64,000 nucleotides of DNA, from NCBI RefSeq assembly GCF_000420645.1, contig NZ_ATVI01000008.1:248001-312000 (forward strand). Reading direction: 5' to 3'. Position 1 is the stretch's first letter. Every line of letters begins with the position of its first letter. This document shows positions 49,888 through 59,263 of this stretch, in pieces. The position numbers and the translations under genes are program-made. This DNA is from Nevskia ramosa DSM 11499. GTDB lineage: Bacteria; Pseudomonadota; Gammaproteobacteria; Nevskiales; Nevskiaceae. The notes beneath the pieces are model-generated. The model did not search any database. It was not told where the DNA came from and saw only the letters and a program-made list of their open reading frames with translations.

Positions 49888-50913
49888 ATGACAGCTGACC
49901 TGCTGATCGTCGGCCCGGCCTGGGTCGGCGACATGGTGATGGCGCAGTCGCTGTTCATCCGCCTGCACGAGCGTTATCCAGACGCCGCGATCGATGTGCT
50001 TGCACCCGGCTGGTCGCTGCCGATCATCGGCCGCATGCCGGAGATTCGCGCCGGCATCGAACTGCCGTTCGCGCATGGCGAGTTCAATTTCGGCGGCCGG
50101 CGACGACTGGGCCTGTCGCTGCGTGATCGCGGCTATGCGCAGGCGATCGTGCTGCCGAATTCCTGGAAGTCCGCCGTGGTGCCGTTCTTTGCCGACATCC
50201 CGCGCCGCAGCGGCTATGCCCGGGAATTCCGCTACGGCCTGCTGAACGATCTGCGACCGCTGAACAAGGCGCTGCTGAAGACGACGCCGCAGCGCTTCGT
50301 GGCACTCGCTGACGATGGCCCTGCGCGCGCTGCGCCCGCCGTGCCGGCGCCGCGCTTCCGCGCCGATGCCGAACGTGCCGCGCAACTGAGAGCCGATCTG
50401 GCGCTCGGTGATGGCCCTGGCGTCGCGCTGATGCCGGGCGCCGAATACGGCCCGGCGAAGCAATGGCCGGCGGCCTATTACGCGCAACTGGCGGCGGATC
50501 TCGGCCGGCAAGGCATCCGCAGCTGGATCATCGGCTCGAAGAAGGAACTGCTGCTCGGTGCGGAGATCGTCGCCGCCTCGAACGGTGCTGCGATCAACCT
50601 CTGCGGCCGCACCAGTCTGGTCGACGTCATCGATCTGGTCAGCGTCGCCCGCGCCGTGGTCTGCAATGATTCGGGGCCGATGCACATCGCGGCGGCGGCG
50701 GGCGCGAAGGTGGTCGCGATCTATGGTTCGTCGACGCCGGATCACACGCCGCCGATGACCACGCATGCCGCGATCCACTACCGGCGCCTGTCCTGCAGCC
50801 CCTGCTTCGAGCGGAACTGTCCGCTGAAGCCACCCGCGGAACCGATGGCCTGCCTGACCGGCATCCATCCGGACGAGGTTTTATCGAGCCTGACGCGGCT
50901 TGCAGACTTATAA
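49888..50913 (+). CDS. waaF: ADP-heptose:LPS heptosyltransferase II
   Basis: 341 residues of the GT9 family. The N-terminal LLIVGPAWVGDMVMAQSLF motif, SWKSAVVPFFADIPRRSGYA, PGAEYGPAKQWP and CNDSGPMHIAAAAGAKVVAIYGSSTPDHTPP (nucleotide-heptose binding) match WaaF, which adds the second heptose to the LPS inner core. First of three tightly spaced genes, with the heptose synthesis enzyme HldE two genes on. GGAAG lies a few bases before the ATG. Confidence 0.93.
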   Translation: MTADLLIVGPAWVGDMVMAQSLFIRLHERYPDAAIDVLAPGWSLPIIGRMPEIRAGIELPFAHGEFNFGGRRRLGLSLRDRGYAQAIVLPNSWKSAVVPFFADIPRRSGYAREFRYGLLNDLRPLNKALLKTTPQRFVALADDGPARAAPAVPAPRFRADAERAAQLRADLALGDGPGVALMPGAEYGPAKQWPAAYYAQLAADLGRQGIRSWIIGSKKELLLGAEIVAASNGAAINLCGRTSLVDVIDLVSVARAVVCNDSGPMHIAAAAGAKVVAIYGSSTPDHTPPMTTHAAIHYRRLSCSPCFERNCPLKPPAEPMACLTGIHPDEVLSSLTRLADL

Positions 50914-50995
50914 TGCGCGCCGTTCGACTACACGCCGGGTCGACGCACGGTTCCCTTTCACTGCCCGGCCGATCAAATTTCGAGGAACGAAGCAA

Positions 50996-51943
50996 ATGAC
51001 GACGATGGCCGACCGCGATGGCTTGATCTGGCTCGACGGCGAAATGGTGCCGTGGCGTGAAGCCCAGACCCATGTCCTGACCTATACGCTGCACTACGGC
51101 GTCGGCTGCTTCGAAGGTGTCCGTGCGTATCACACGCCGAAGGGCACGGCGATCTTCCGGCTCGGCGACCACACCAAGCGCCTGTTCAACTCCGCGAAGA
51201 TCCTCGGCATGAAGATGCCGTTCTCGCAGGAAGTGATCAACGAAGCCCAACTCGAAGTGCTGCGCGCCAACAAGCTGAAGGAAGCCTACCTGCGGCCGAT
51301 GGTGTTCTACGGCGCCGAAGGCATGGGCCTGCGCGCCGACAACCTGAAGACCCACGTGATGGTCGCTGCCTGGACCTGGGGCGCGTATCTGGGTGCCGAC
51401 AACGTCGAGCGCGGCATTCGCGTGCGCACCTCGAGCTACACCCGTCACCACGTCAATTCGATGCTCTGCCGCGCCAAGGCCAACGGCAACTACATCAATT
51501 CGATGCTGGCGCTGAACGAAGTGCTGAAGGACGGCTACGACGAAGCGATCATGCTCGACATGTCCGGCCACATCGCCGAAGGCAGCGCCGAGAACATCTT
51601 CCTGGTCAAGGACGGCGCGCTGCATACGCCGGATCTGAACTCCTGCCTCGACGGCATCACTCGCAAGACGATCATGCAGCTGGCGGCCGATGAAGGTATC
51701 CCGGTGTACGAGCGCCGCATCACCCGCGACGAGATGTACATCTGCGACGAAGCCTTCTTCACTGGCACCGCCGCCGAAGTGATGCCGATCCGCGAGATCG
51801 ACAACCGCGCCGTTGGCGCCGGCAAGCGCGGCCCGATCACCGAAAAGCTGCAGAAGCTCTACGTGGCCTCGGTCAAGGGCGAGCGCAGCGAATATCCGGA
51901 GTGGCTGTCGCACACCAGCTCGACCGCCGCCAAGGCCGCCTGA
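50996..51943 (+). CDS. ilvE: Branched-chain amino acid aminotransferase
   Basis: 315 residues of fold-type IV PLP enzymes. [40 protein letters not shown] is the conserved N-terminal block; the Schiff-base Lys is in [25 protein letters not shown] and [10 protein letters not shown] complete the site. It makes valine, leucine and isoleucine from their keto acids. GAGGAA 8 bases before the ATG sets the start. It sits between two LPS heptose genes, an arrangement that suggests shared transcription without shared pathway. Confidence 0.94.
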   Translation: MTTMADRDGLIWLDGEMVPWREAQTHVLTYTLHYGVGCFEGVRAYHTPKGTAIFRLGDHTKRLFNSAKILGMKMPFSQEVINEAQLEVLRANKLKEAYLRPMVFYGAEGMGLRADNLKTHVMVAAWTWGAYLGADNVERGIRVRTSSYTRHHVNSMLCRAKANGNYINSMLALNEVLKDGYDEAIMLDMSGHIAEGSAENIFLVKDGALHTPDLNSCLDGITRKTIMQLAADEGIPVYERRITRDEMYICDEAFFTGTAAEVMPIREIDNRAVGAGKRGPITEKLQKLYVASVKGERSEYPEWLSHTSSTAAKAA

Positions 51944-51948
51944 GTGGT

Positions 51949-53397
51949 GTGAGTGACCGTGACGAGGTGATCGCGGCGATCCCGGCCTTCCAGCGCGCCC
52001 GCGTGCTGGTGGCCGGCGATGTGATGCTCGACCGGTATTGGGTCGGGCCCACCGGCCGCATCTCGCCGGAAGCGCCGGTGCCGGTGGTGCGCATCCAGAA
52101 GGACGAAACCCGTCCGGGCGGCGCGGCCAACGTGGCGCTGAATATCGCGTCACTCGGCGGCGTCGTGCAATTGCTCGGCGTCGTCGGTCGCGACGAAGCG
52201 GCGGGCAAGCTGCGCGAAGCGCTGATCGCCAAGCACGTGCTGCCGACGTTCACCGAAACCGCGTCCTGCCCGACGATCACCAAGCTGCGCGTACTGTCGC
52301 GCAACCAGCAGTTGATCCGGCTCGATTTCGAGGAATCGCTGGCGGTCGCCGGTGCCTTCAATCGCGAAGACTATCTGGCCAGCTTCAAGACGGCGCTTGC
52401 CGATTGCTCGGTGGTGATCCTGTCCGACTACGGCAAGGGCACGCTGGCCGATGCCGCGCTGATGATCGCTGCCGCGCGTGCCGCGAACCGGCCGGTGCTG
52501 GTCGATCCGAAGGGTAGCGACTGGCGCCCATATCGCGGCGCGACCCTGATCACGCCGAACCTGTCCGAACTCGAAGCGGTGGTCGGCCCTTGTCCGGACG
52601 ATGCGACGATCGTTGCCAAGGGCACCAAGCTGCGCGACGAACTCGGCATCGACGCGCTGCTGGTCACCCGTTCGGAAAACGGCATGACCCTGCTGGCACC
52701 GAACCAGCCGCCGCTGCATCTGCCGACCGTCGCCCGCGAAGTGTTCGATGTAACCGGCGCTGGCGATACCGTGATCGCCACTTTCGGCGCAGCACTGGCG
52801 GCCGGCCATGATTTCGGCCACGCGGCACGCATCGCCAATCTGGCTGCCGGCATTGTCGTCGGCAAGCTCGGCACCGCGACCGTCACCCAGAGCGAACTGC
52901 TGCGCGCGATCCGCCGCCAGCATGAGGACGACAGCGCGGTGCTCGCCGAAGACGAGCTGCTCGAACGAGTGCGCGCGGCGCAGGCGCAGGGCCAGGTCAT
53001 CGTCATGACCAATGGCTGTTTCGATCTGCTGCACGTCGGCCATGTCCGCTATCTGGAAGCCGCGCGCCGGCTTGGCGATGTGCTGATCGTCGCGGTCAAC
53101 ACCGATGATTCGGTCAAACGCCTGAAAGGCCCGACCCGGCCGCTGAACAACACCGATGACCGCATGCGCATGCTGGCCTCGCTGAAGTGCGTCGACTGGG
53201 TGGTGCCGTTCTCAGAAGACACGCCGTTGCGCCTGATCACCGCGGTGCTGCCAGACCTGCTGGTCAAGGGCGGCGATTACCGGCCGGAGCAGGTCGCCGG
53301 TCACGACGTGGTCAGCGCCAACGGCGGCCAGGTGGTGATTCTCGATTTCCATCCCGGCTATTCGACGACCCGGATCATCGAGCGCGCGCGCGGCTGA
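51949..53397 (+). CDS. hldE: Bifunctional heptose-7-phosphate kinase / heptose-1-phosphate adenylyltransferase
   Basis: 482 residues, close to E. coli HldE (477). The N-terminal ribokinase-fold kinase (to about 320) has [36 protein letters not shown] and [11 protein letters not shown]. The C-terminal nucleotidyltransferase has [20 protein letters not shown] with the HxGH motif. Together they turn sedoheptulose-7-phosphate derivatives into ADP-heptose for the LPS core. GTG start placed 5 bases after the ilvE stop; the longer frame would run inside ilvE. Confidence 0.95.
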   Translation: MSDRDEVIAAIPAFQRARVLVAGDVMLDRYWVGPTGRISPEAPVPVVRIQKDETRPGGAANVALNIASLGGVVQLLGVVGRDEAAGKLREALIAKHVLPTFTETASCPTITKLRVLSRNQQLIRLDFEESLAVAGAFNREDYLASFKTALADCSVVILSDYGKGTLADAALMIAAARAANRPVLVDPKGSDWRPYRGATLITPNLSELEAVVGPCPDDATIVAKGTKLRDELGIDALLVTRSENGMTLLAPNQPPLHLPTVAREVFDVTGAGDTVIATFGAALAAGHDFGHAARIANLAAGIVVGKLGTATVTQSELLRAIRRQHEDDSAVLAEDELLERVRAAQAQGQVIVMTNGCFDLLHVGHVRYLEAARRLGDVLIVAVNTDDSVKRLKGPTRPLNNTDDRMRMLASLKCVDWVVPFSEDTPLRLITAVLPDLLVKGGDYRPEQVAGHDVVSANGGQVVILDFHPGYSTTRIIERARG

Positions 53398-53441
53398 AGC
53401 GGCACCCGCAACACTCCGAATCTCACATGAAGGAAGCCGTC

Positions 53442-54377
53442 ATGCGCATCAAGCCGAAGTTTCTGTCCGCCGCGCGCGTGCTCGGCGTTGCTGCGCTGGC
53501 ACTGGTCGTACAGGCCTGGTTGGCGCCGTCCGCTGCCCAGGCTGCACGCTTCCAGCCGGTGGCCGGCGTGACCACTTTCGAGGCCGAGTTCACGGTCGAC
53601 GGACGTGCTCGCCGCGTGTTGTACGTGCGCCCGATCGCGAACCCGAGCGGCCTGGCGCCGGCGATCGTCGTGCTGCACTACGCCGGCGGCGATCCCGAGG
53701 AAATGGCCAACCTGATCGAGATCGGCCAGCTGGTGCGCGACACCGGCGTCTGGGCGATCCTGCCGAATTCGCGCGGCCGCAACTGGTCGTTCGATCCGGT
53801 TCGTGACCGCAATGGCCCGGACGATGTCGGCCTGATCACCAAGGTCATCGACAACGCCGTTTCGGCCTATCCGATCGACGCGCGGCGGGTCTACCTGACC
53901 GGCTTCTCGTCCGGCGGCTTCATGACCCAGCGTTACGTCTGCGAGCACCCGGAGCGCATCGCCGCGGCGGCCTATGTGTCTTCGACCTTGCTCGACAGCC
54001 TGCGCAGGGTCTGCACGCCGTCGCTGCCGATGCCGATCATCGGCATGCACGGCACGCGCGATCCCAAGGTGGCTTACAAGAAGAAAGTCGGCCTGTCGTC
54101 GGCGCCGGAAACGGCGCTGTTTTTCGCCAACCTCAACCGCTGCCTGACGCCGCCGGTGCGCAGCAATCTGCCGAACATCGCCAACGATCGCACCACCGTG
54201 CAGCTCGACGCCTACAACAGCTGCGCCTCGGCGTCGCCGGTGCGCTTCTACACGATTACCGATGGCGGCCACACCTGGCCGGGTAACGACTATCAGCTCG
54301 GTTTCGCGGGCCGTACGACGCAGGACATCGACGCCACGCGGGTGATCTGGGATTTCGTCCGCAACTACGCGCGCTGA
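53442..54377 (+). CDS. LpqC/PHB-depolymerase-type secreted esterase
   Basis: 311 residues. Signal peptide ARVLGVAALALVVQAWLAPSAAQAA. The alpha/beta hydrolase has the nucleophile motif GFSSGGFMT, an early VVLHYAGGDPEEM oxyanion segment and GGHTWPG holding the catalytic His, the pattern of the poly(3-hydroxybutyrate) depolymerase/feruloyl esterase family. No separate substrate-binding domain is present, so an oligomer or small ester is more likely than native polymer. I set the start at the second ATG because AAGGAAG lies 5 bases upstream; the first is 5 codons earlier. Confidence 0.88.
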   Translation: MRIKPKFLSAARVLGVAALALVVQAWLAPSAAQAARFQPVAGVTTFEAEFTVDGRARRVLYVRPIANPSGLAPAIVVLHYAGGDPEEMANLIEIGQLVRDTGVWAILPNSRGRNWSFDPVRDRNGPDDVGLITKVIDNAVSAYPIDARRVYLTGFSSGGFMTQRYVCEHPERIAAAAYVSSTLLDSLRRVCTPSLPMPIIGMHGTRDPKVAYKKKVGLSSAPETALFFANLNRCLTPPVRSNLPNIANDRTTVQLDAYNSCASASPVRFYTITDGGHTWPGNDYQLGFAGRTTQDIDATRVIWDFVRNYAR

Positions 54378-54389
54378 GCAGGGCAGCCT

Positions 54390-55031
54390 CTAAAGCCAGC
54401 CTTTCTGCCGCGCCAGCCGATAGGCCTCGATGCGGTTCGCCGCACCGAGCTTGCCGATCGCTTCCGACAGATAGTTGCGCACCGTGCCGTGCGACAGGTG
54501 CAGCTGGGCTGCGATCTCTGCGGACGCCAGGCCTTCGCCGGCCAGCCGCAGCACGCGGCGCTCGCGTTCGTTCAGCGGGTCCGGCTCGCCCCAGGCTTCC
54601 AGCGCCAGCTGCGGGTCGATCACCCGCCCGCCGTGCTGCACCTTGCGCAGCGCTTCGGCGAGTTGTTCGGCCGGCGCATCCTTGAGCAGATAGCCGACCA
54701 CGCCGGCATCGAGCGCGCGGCGCAGGTAACCGGCGCGAGCGAAGGTGGTGACGATCACCACCTTGCAGCGCAGGCCGCGTTCGGCAATCCGCGCTGCCAG
54801 TTCCAGGCCGCTGAGCTTCGGCATCTCGATATCGGAGACCAGCAGATCGGGCTTCAGCTGCTGCACCGCCAGCCAGGCCGCTTCACCATCGGCACAGGCG
54901 CCGACGACGTCGATATCGGCTTCCAGATCGAGCAGCGCGGATAAAGCGCCGCGCACCATCGCCTGATCCTCGGCCAGCAGCACGCGGATCGCGCCCAGTG
55001 CCTTGCCGTTGTCGATGGCTTCGCCGCTCAT
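54390..55031 (-). CDS. NarL/DesR-type response regulator
   Basis: 213 residues. Receiver domain with LLAEDQAMVRGAL (acidic pocket), phospho-acceptor Asp in LLVSDIEMPKLSG, VTTF and LLKDAPAEQL (Lys). C-terminal LuxR-type HTH: LNERERRVLRLAGEGLASAEIAAQLHLSHGTVRNYLSEAIGKLGA. It is the partner of the kinase whose stop it overlaps (ATGA). The sequence resembles DesR, but a lipid-fluidity role is not shown. Confidence 0.92.
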   Translation of the reverse strand: MSGEAIDNGKALGAIRVLLAEDQAMVRGALSALLDLEADIDVVGACADGEAAWLAVQQLKPDLLVSDIEMPKLSGLELAARIAERGLRCKVVIVTTFARAGYLRRALDAGVVGYLLKDAPAEQLAEALRKVQHGGRVIDPQLALEAWGEPDPLNERERRVLRLAGEGLASAEIAAQLHLSHGTVRNYLSEAIGKLGAANRIEAYRLARQKGWL

Positions 55032-56275
55032 GCCAGCGAGGCCGGCACGACGGAAGCGATCGCAGCCGCTTCGGTAGGGATTGGTACCCGCAAGCTCAGA
55101 CGAGTGCCGCGGCCGGGTGGCGATTCGATGCGCAAGCTTCCGCCGATCGCTTCCAGGCGCTGGCGCATGCCCTGCAAGCCATTGCCGAACCGGCCGTCGT
55201 CGACACCGCCGCGGCCATCGTCGGCAATGCTCAGCTCGATCGTTGCGCCATCCTGTTGCAGGCTCAGCAGCACGTTCCTGGCGCCAGCGTGGCGATGGAC
55301 GTTGGTCACCGCTTCACGCAGGCACAGCGCCAGCGCGGCATCGACGCTCAGCGACAGTTCCGGCAGCCGCTCCGCACCGCTCAAGGCCACGCCGGAGGAT
55401 TCCAGCAGCAGCCGGGCGGAGCCCCGTTCCGCGGCAAGGCCGGTGGCGCGAATGCCGGTGACCGCAGCACGAACCTGGGTCAGCGATTCGCGCGCAACCT
55501 GATGCAGTTCGCGAACATGCTCCCGCGCCGTCTGCGGATCGCGCTCGAACAGGCGATCGGCCAGCTCACTCTTGATCGCGATCAGCGACAGCGTGTGGCC
55601 GAGCAGATCGTGCAGATCGCGGCCGATGCGTTCGCGCTCGGCGCTCGCGGCGAGCCGCCGCACTTCCTGCTGCGACAGCCGCAGTTCGCTGTCATGGCGG
55701 GCATTGATGCTGAAGAACAGATTGAGCAGGCCGATGATCGTGCAGGTGGCGACCGCGCCGATGGTCACCGGCAGCGGCAGCCTGTCGAGCAGGGCGACCA
55801 CCGAGAACAGCGCCATGAAGCTGGCCAGCCACAGCAGCGCGCGCTTCGGCGTGGTGCAGAACGGGAACAGCGCGCAGGCGTAGATGGCGTAGGACCAGGT
55901 CTTGGTCGTCGGCAAGGTCACCAGGCCGAGTATCGCGATCGCCACGGTGTAGTGGACGACTCGCGCGCCGTCGCCATACCAGGCTTTCAGGTACAGCCAC
56001 AGGAACAGCGGCACCGTGGCGTAGGTGCCGGCGATGATCAGCGGGCTGCTGTCGGTGCGCATCCAGGGCGCGGCGAAAACCCAGAACAGCCAGATCAGAT
56101 GCAGCAGCGGAAACCAGCTGCCACCGGTCAGCCGGCCACCGCGTCCGATCCGGATCGCGATGCACTGGGGATGCGGCTTGAGCAGGGTTTCGAGCATCGA
56201 GCGATGGCGGCCGGTGTCCACTCGATGCTGAGGCCCGCGCGAGGGCGAGGCAAGCGCTGCGCTGACGTCGTTCAT
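55028..56275 (-). CDS. DesK-type membrane histidine kinase
   Basis: 415 residues. Five to six hydrophobic helices (about residues 50-195) form the sensor. The dimerisation domain is HisKA_3, with ERERIGRDLHDLLGHTLSLIAIK supplying the phospho-His. The ATPase domain has LREAVTNVHRHAGARN (N box) and IADDGRGG (G1). This matches the DesK family, where the membrane helices sense bilayer thickness. The desaturase gene lies 28 kb away, so it is not an obvious target. Preceded by a small membrane protein gene 6 bases upstream. Confidence 0.92.
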   Translation of the reverse strand: MNDVSAALASPSRGPQHRVDTGRHRSMLETLLKPHPQCIAIRIGRGGRLTGGSWFPLLHLIWLFWVFAAPWMRTDSSPLIIAGTYATVPLFLWLYLKAWYGDGARVVHYTVAIAILGLVTLPTTKTWSYAIYACALFPFCTTPKRALLWLASFMALFSVVALLDRLPLPVTIGAVATCTIIGLLNLFFSINARHDSELRLSQQEVRRLAASAERERIGRDLHDLLGHTLSLIAIKSELADRLFERDPQTAREHVRELHQVARESLTQVRAAVTGIRATGLAAERGSARLLLESSGVALSGAERLPELSLSVDAALALCLREAVTNVHRHAGARNVLLSLQQDGATIELSIADDGRGGVDDGRFGNGLQGMRQRLEAIGGSLRIESPPGRGTRLSLRVPIPTEAAAIASVVPASLA

Positions 56276-56281
56276 GGCGGC

Positions 56282-56527
56282 TTACACCCACCAGCCGTTG
56301 GTGATGATGATGCGGCTGCGGCTGGCACCCTCCGTCTCCACCGACTTGGTCGTGACCGTTGCCGCGGCCGTCGTCCCTTTGGGCGGCGCGGACGATGTGG
56401 AGATTCGCCGCCAGGCTTCGGTATGCGGCAGCCCCAGCACCACCAGGCTGCCGACGATCCAGGCAGCCGCGAGCAGCTTCCGGATCAGGTCTTGCAGCAT
56501 CCACCGCTTCGAGTTCGACAGGTTCAT
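56282..56527 (-). CDS. Small membrane protein at the head of the kinase/regulator operon
   Basis: 81 residues with one hydrophobic helix (LLAAAWIVGSLVVLGL, about 18-33) and a Thr/Ser-rich C-terminal part. GGAGGGAT stands 7-8 bases before the ATG. It ends 6 bases before the DesK-type kinase start and so belongs to that operon. No known family. It could be a signal modulator for the kinase or a membrane component under its control. Confidence 0.72.
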   Translation of the reverse strand: MNLSNSKRWMLQDLIRKLLAAAWIVGSLVVLGLPHTEAWRRISTSSAPPKGTTAAATVTTKSVETEGASRSRIIITNGWWV

Positions 56528-56636
56528 CGGGTATCCCTCCGTTGTTGCGGAAAGACTAGAACCTGCGTGGAGCCCTGAGCAGTTCAGTGCGTCAGCGAAG
56601 CACCATGACAACTGTCATGCCCCGTCACCATGAACG

Positions 56637-57527
56637 CTAATCGCGGTAGCGCTTGAGCAGATCGCCATAGGCCTCGATGCGGCGATCGCGCAGGAACGGC
56701 CACCAGCGGCGCACGTTCTCGGAACGCGCCAGGTCGATGTCGACGACCAGCACCTCGGCGTCTTCGGTCCCGGCCCGGGCCAGGAACTCGCCCTGCGGTC
56801 CGGCGACGAAGCTGGTGCCCCAGAACTTCGCGCCTTCGGTCAGCGCGCTCGGGTCCGGTTCGTAGCCGATGCGATTGGCCACCAGCACCGGCAGGCCGTT
56901 GGCCACCGCATGCGAGCGCTGGATCGTCACCCAGGCTTCGCGTTGCCGCTCGCGCTCTTCGAACGGATCCGCCGGATTGGCGCCGATCGCGGTCGGGTAG
57001 AGCAGCAGATCGGCACCGGCCAGCGCCATCAGGCGTGCCGCTTCCGGGTACCACTGATCCCAGCAGACCAGCAGGCCGAGCTTGCCGACGCTGGTCTGGA
57101 TCGGCTCGAAGCCGAGGTCACCCGGCGTGAAGTAGAACTTCTCGTAGTAGCCCGGATCGTCGGGGATGTGCATCTTCCGGTACTTGCCGGCCAGGGTGCC
57201 GTCGCGCTCCATCACCACCGCGGTGTTGTGATAAAGCCCCGGCGCGCGCCGCTCGAACAGCGAGCCGACCAGCACGATGCCCAGCTCCTTCGCGAGCCCA
57301 CCAAGCCATTCGGTCGACGGCCCGGGAATGCTTTCGGCGAGATCGAACAGATCGGTCGATTCGTGCTGGCAGAAGTACAGGCCGGTGTGCAGTTCCTGCA
57401 GCATCACCAGTTGCGCGCCTTGTGCGGCCGCTACGCGGACGCCGGCTTCGCTGGCGGCGATGCTGATCGCCCGGTCGCTGGAACAGGCTTGCTGGACCAG
57501 GCCGACACGCAGGTTCTTGGTGGTCAT
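56637..57527 (-). CDS. aguB: N-carbamoylputrescine amidase
   Basis: 296 residues of the nitrilase superfamily. Catalytic Glu in LQELH, Lys in GKYRKMHIPDDPGYYEKFYFTPGD and Cys in GLLVCWDQWYPEAARL. The long signature after the Lys is specific to carbamoylputrescine amidases. It splits N-carbamoylputrescine into putrescine, CO2 and ammonia. Four bases downstream of aguA, together completing agmatine-to-putrescine conversion. Confidence 0.95.
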   Translation of the reverse strand: MTTKNLRVGLVQQACSSDRAISIAASEAGVRVAAAQGAQLVMLQELHTGLYFCQHESTDLFDLAESIPGPSTEWLGGLAKELGIVLVGSLFERRAPGLYHNTAVVMERDGTLAGKYRKMHIPDDPGYYEKFYFTPGDLGFEPIQTSVGKLGLLVCWDQWYPEAARLMALAGADLLLYPTAIGANPADPFEERERQREAWVTIQRSHAVANGLPVLVANRIGYEPDPSALTEGAKFWGTSFVAGPQGEFLARAGTEDAEVLVVDIDLARSENVRRWWPFLRDRRIEAYGDLLKRYRD

Positions 57528-57531
57528 GGTT

Positions 57532-58566
57532 TCAGTTTCCCTGCTTGGCCGGCAGCTGCATGGTCACGCAATGCAGGCCGCCGTACTGCTGGATCAGCGC
57601 ATTGCAGTCGATGCCGATCACTTCGCGATCCGGGAACAGCGGGCGCAGGCGTGACAGCGCTTCCTCGTCCAGCGCCTGGCCGTAGACCGGCACCAGCACC
57701 GCGCCGTTGAGGATCAGGAAATTCGCGTAGCCGGCCGGCAGGCGGCGGCCATCGTCGGCATCGAAGATCGGCTTCGGCAGCGGCAGGCCGACCAGCTTGT
57801 ACGGCTTGCCCTGCCAGTCGCGCAGCGCCCGCAGTTCTCCGGCCATCGCGGCGAGATCGGCGTAGTGCTCGTCAGCCTCGTCTTCGCAGGCCTGATAGGC
57901 GATCGTCGTGGCATCGCAATAGCGGGCAATGGTGTCGATGTGGCCGTCAGTATCGTCGCCGATCAGGTCGCCGTGTTTCAGCCACAGCACACGATCGAGA
58001 CCGAGCTGATCCTTGAGCAGCGTTTCGATCTGCTCGCGGTTCAAGTGCGGGTTGCGGGTATCGGCGAGCAGGCAGCGCTCGGTGGTCAGCAGGGTGCCGT
58101 GACCGTCGACTTCCAGCGCGCCGCCTTCGAGCACGAAATCGAGCGTTTCCACCGACGCCGACCAGGCACCGTACTGATCGAGCTTCCGGGTCAGGGCGTT
58201 GTCGCGCGTCGCGGAAAACTTGTTGCCCCAGCCATTGAAGGTGAAATCGAGATGGACGAAACCCGAGCCGCGCAGCACCGTGATCGGCCCATGGTCGCGA
58301 GCCCAGACGTCATCGTTCGCCACTTCATGGACGATCAAGCGCTCGCGCGGCACGCCGGCCTCGATCAGCCGCGCCTGCAGCGCATCGGCACCGTCGGCAA
58401 CGTTGATGTGCACGCCCTGATAGCGGCCGATGGCGACGGCAATGGCGATGAAGTTGCGCTCGACGGCGTCGAAGTGACGGGCGAAATCACCGTCACGGCG
58501 CGGCCAGGTCAGCATCACGGCGGCTTGGGGCGCCCACTCGGGCGGCAGGGTCTGGCGGTGGCTCAT
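57532..58566 (-). CDS. aguA: Agmatine deiminase
   Basis: 344 residues of the porphyromonas-type peptidyl-arginine deiminase family. NDDVWARDHGPITVL, LVLEGG-like FVLEGGALEVDGHGTLLTTERCLL, the catalytic HGDLIGDDTDGHIDTIAR, and the terminal QYGGLHCVTMQLP with the nucleophile Cys. It converts agmatine to N-carbamoylputrescine and ammonia. First gene of the two-gene operon with aguB. Confidence 0.95.
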   Translation of the reverse strand: MSHRQTLPPEWAPQAAVMLTWPRRDGDFARHFDAVERNFIAIAVAIGRYQGVHINVADGADALQARLIEAGVPRERLIVHEVANDDVWARDHGPITVLRGSGFVHLDFTFNGWGNKFSATRDNALTRKLDQYGAWSASVETLDFVLEGGALEVDGHGTLLTTERCLLADTRNPHLNREQIETLLKDQLGLDRVLWLKHGDLIGDDTDGHIDTIARYCDATTIAYQACEDEADEHYADLAAMAGELRALRDWQGKPYKLVGLPLPKPIFDADDGRRLPAGYANFLILNGAVLVPVYGQALDEEALSRLRPLFPDREVIGIDCNALIQQYGGLHCVTMQLPAKQGN

Positions 58567-58630
58567 GCGGAAATCTGGGGGCGTAGGCGAAGCCTGATTA
58601 TCTCAGGTCCGCATGACGCTCCGCGGAAGC

Positions 58631-58966
58631 TCAGCTGCCTGCAGATAACTCGTTGGTATTGAACAGCGGCGCCGGCCGATCCGGGACCACGGCATCGACG
58701 ACGTGATCGTTCTCGAAGAACACCGAGAAGCTCGGGTAATCCCAGCGGGTGATCCGTGGCTGAGCCGGCGAACTGCCACCGACGGCAGCATGGCGAAGCT
58801 TCGGTTCGCCGTAGTGCTTCAGCACTTTCGACTGCACTTCGCCGCGTGCAGGCAGGTCGACGCCGGTGTCAGCGGACGGATTCGCCGGTACGGTCAGCAC
58901 GTCGGCCGTCACCGGCAGCACGGCGATGAGCAGACCGAATCCGCAGGCAGCGATCGTCTTGTGCAT
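58631..58966 (-). CDS. Small exported protein of unknown function
   Basis: 111 residues with a signal peptide (KTIAACGFGLLIAVLPVTADV). The mature part has VQSKVLKHYGEPKLRHAAVGGSSPAQPRITRWDYPSFSVFFENDHVVDAVV, a pattern of GEP near the start then WDY and alternating strands that recalls the BamE/DUF2845 fold, but I cannot name a family. The start just before the signal is chosen; a longer frame adds 34 residues without conservation. Divergent from the terminator-ended plus-strand region. Confidence 0.72.
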   Translation of the reverse strand: MHKTIAACGFGLLIAVLPVTADVLTVPANPSADTGVDLPARGEVQSKVLKHYGEPKLRHAAVGGSSPAQPRITRWDYPSFSVFFENDHVVDAVVPDRPAPLFNTNELSAGS

Positions 58967-59114
58967 GGGAGTACGGGCCTGAACCGGGAGGGCGGGATCG
59001 GCAAAAAGGATAGCACCGGGTCGCGGACAGGAAACTCGCGGCGCGGTGCGTTCATCGCCGGCCTGCATCCGCTCATCACCCTTCGTCCGTACACATGGTC
59101 ATGAATGAGGGACG

Positions 59115-59245
59115 CGCGGCCATATTGGCCGCGGTGCTGGGTCCCGATGATTTACCCGGGCTTCGGCATGAGCGTTTGCCGAGTCCTGTGGTTCACCCAG
59201 GGGTTGGAACTTGACCGGTTTCGCGCAAGCGGGGCCGGTTTTTTT
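59115..59245 (+). ncRNA. Candidate small RNA between a secreted-protein gene and nasA
   Basis: The plus strand shows a chain of stems: CGCGGCCA/TGGCCGCG with TAT loop (59115-59133), TCGGCA/TGCCGA (59163-59182), CCTG/CAGG around GGTTCACC (59185-59201), then a strong intrinsic terminator. Both neighbours are on the minus strand, so a terminator in this direction has no protein-coding transcript to serve. The 5' end and promoter are unknown, and no known RNA family is recognised. The remaining explanation is that the hairpins are antisense features of an nasA 3' UTR. Confidence 0.4.
59214..59245 (+). terminator. Plus-strand intrinsic terminator
   Basis: ACCGG/CCGGT stem enclosing CGC/GCG closed by a GCAA tetraloop, followed directly by seven T ending at 59245. 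The T run lies only on the plus strand, opposite to nasA and the preceding gene. Confidence 0.82.
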
Positions 59246-59263
59246 ATGCTCCGTTTTTGTGGC

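Noticed and set aside
59130-59212. tRNA-like or known riboswitch fold beside nasA
   Set aside because: The GGTTCACC segment resembles a T arm only superficially; no cloverleaf, anticodon arm or known aptamer motif can be drawn.
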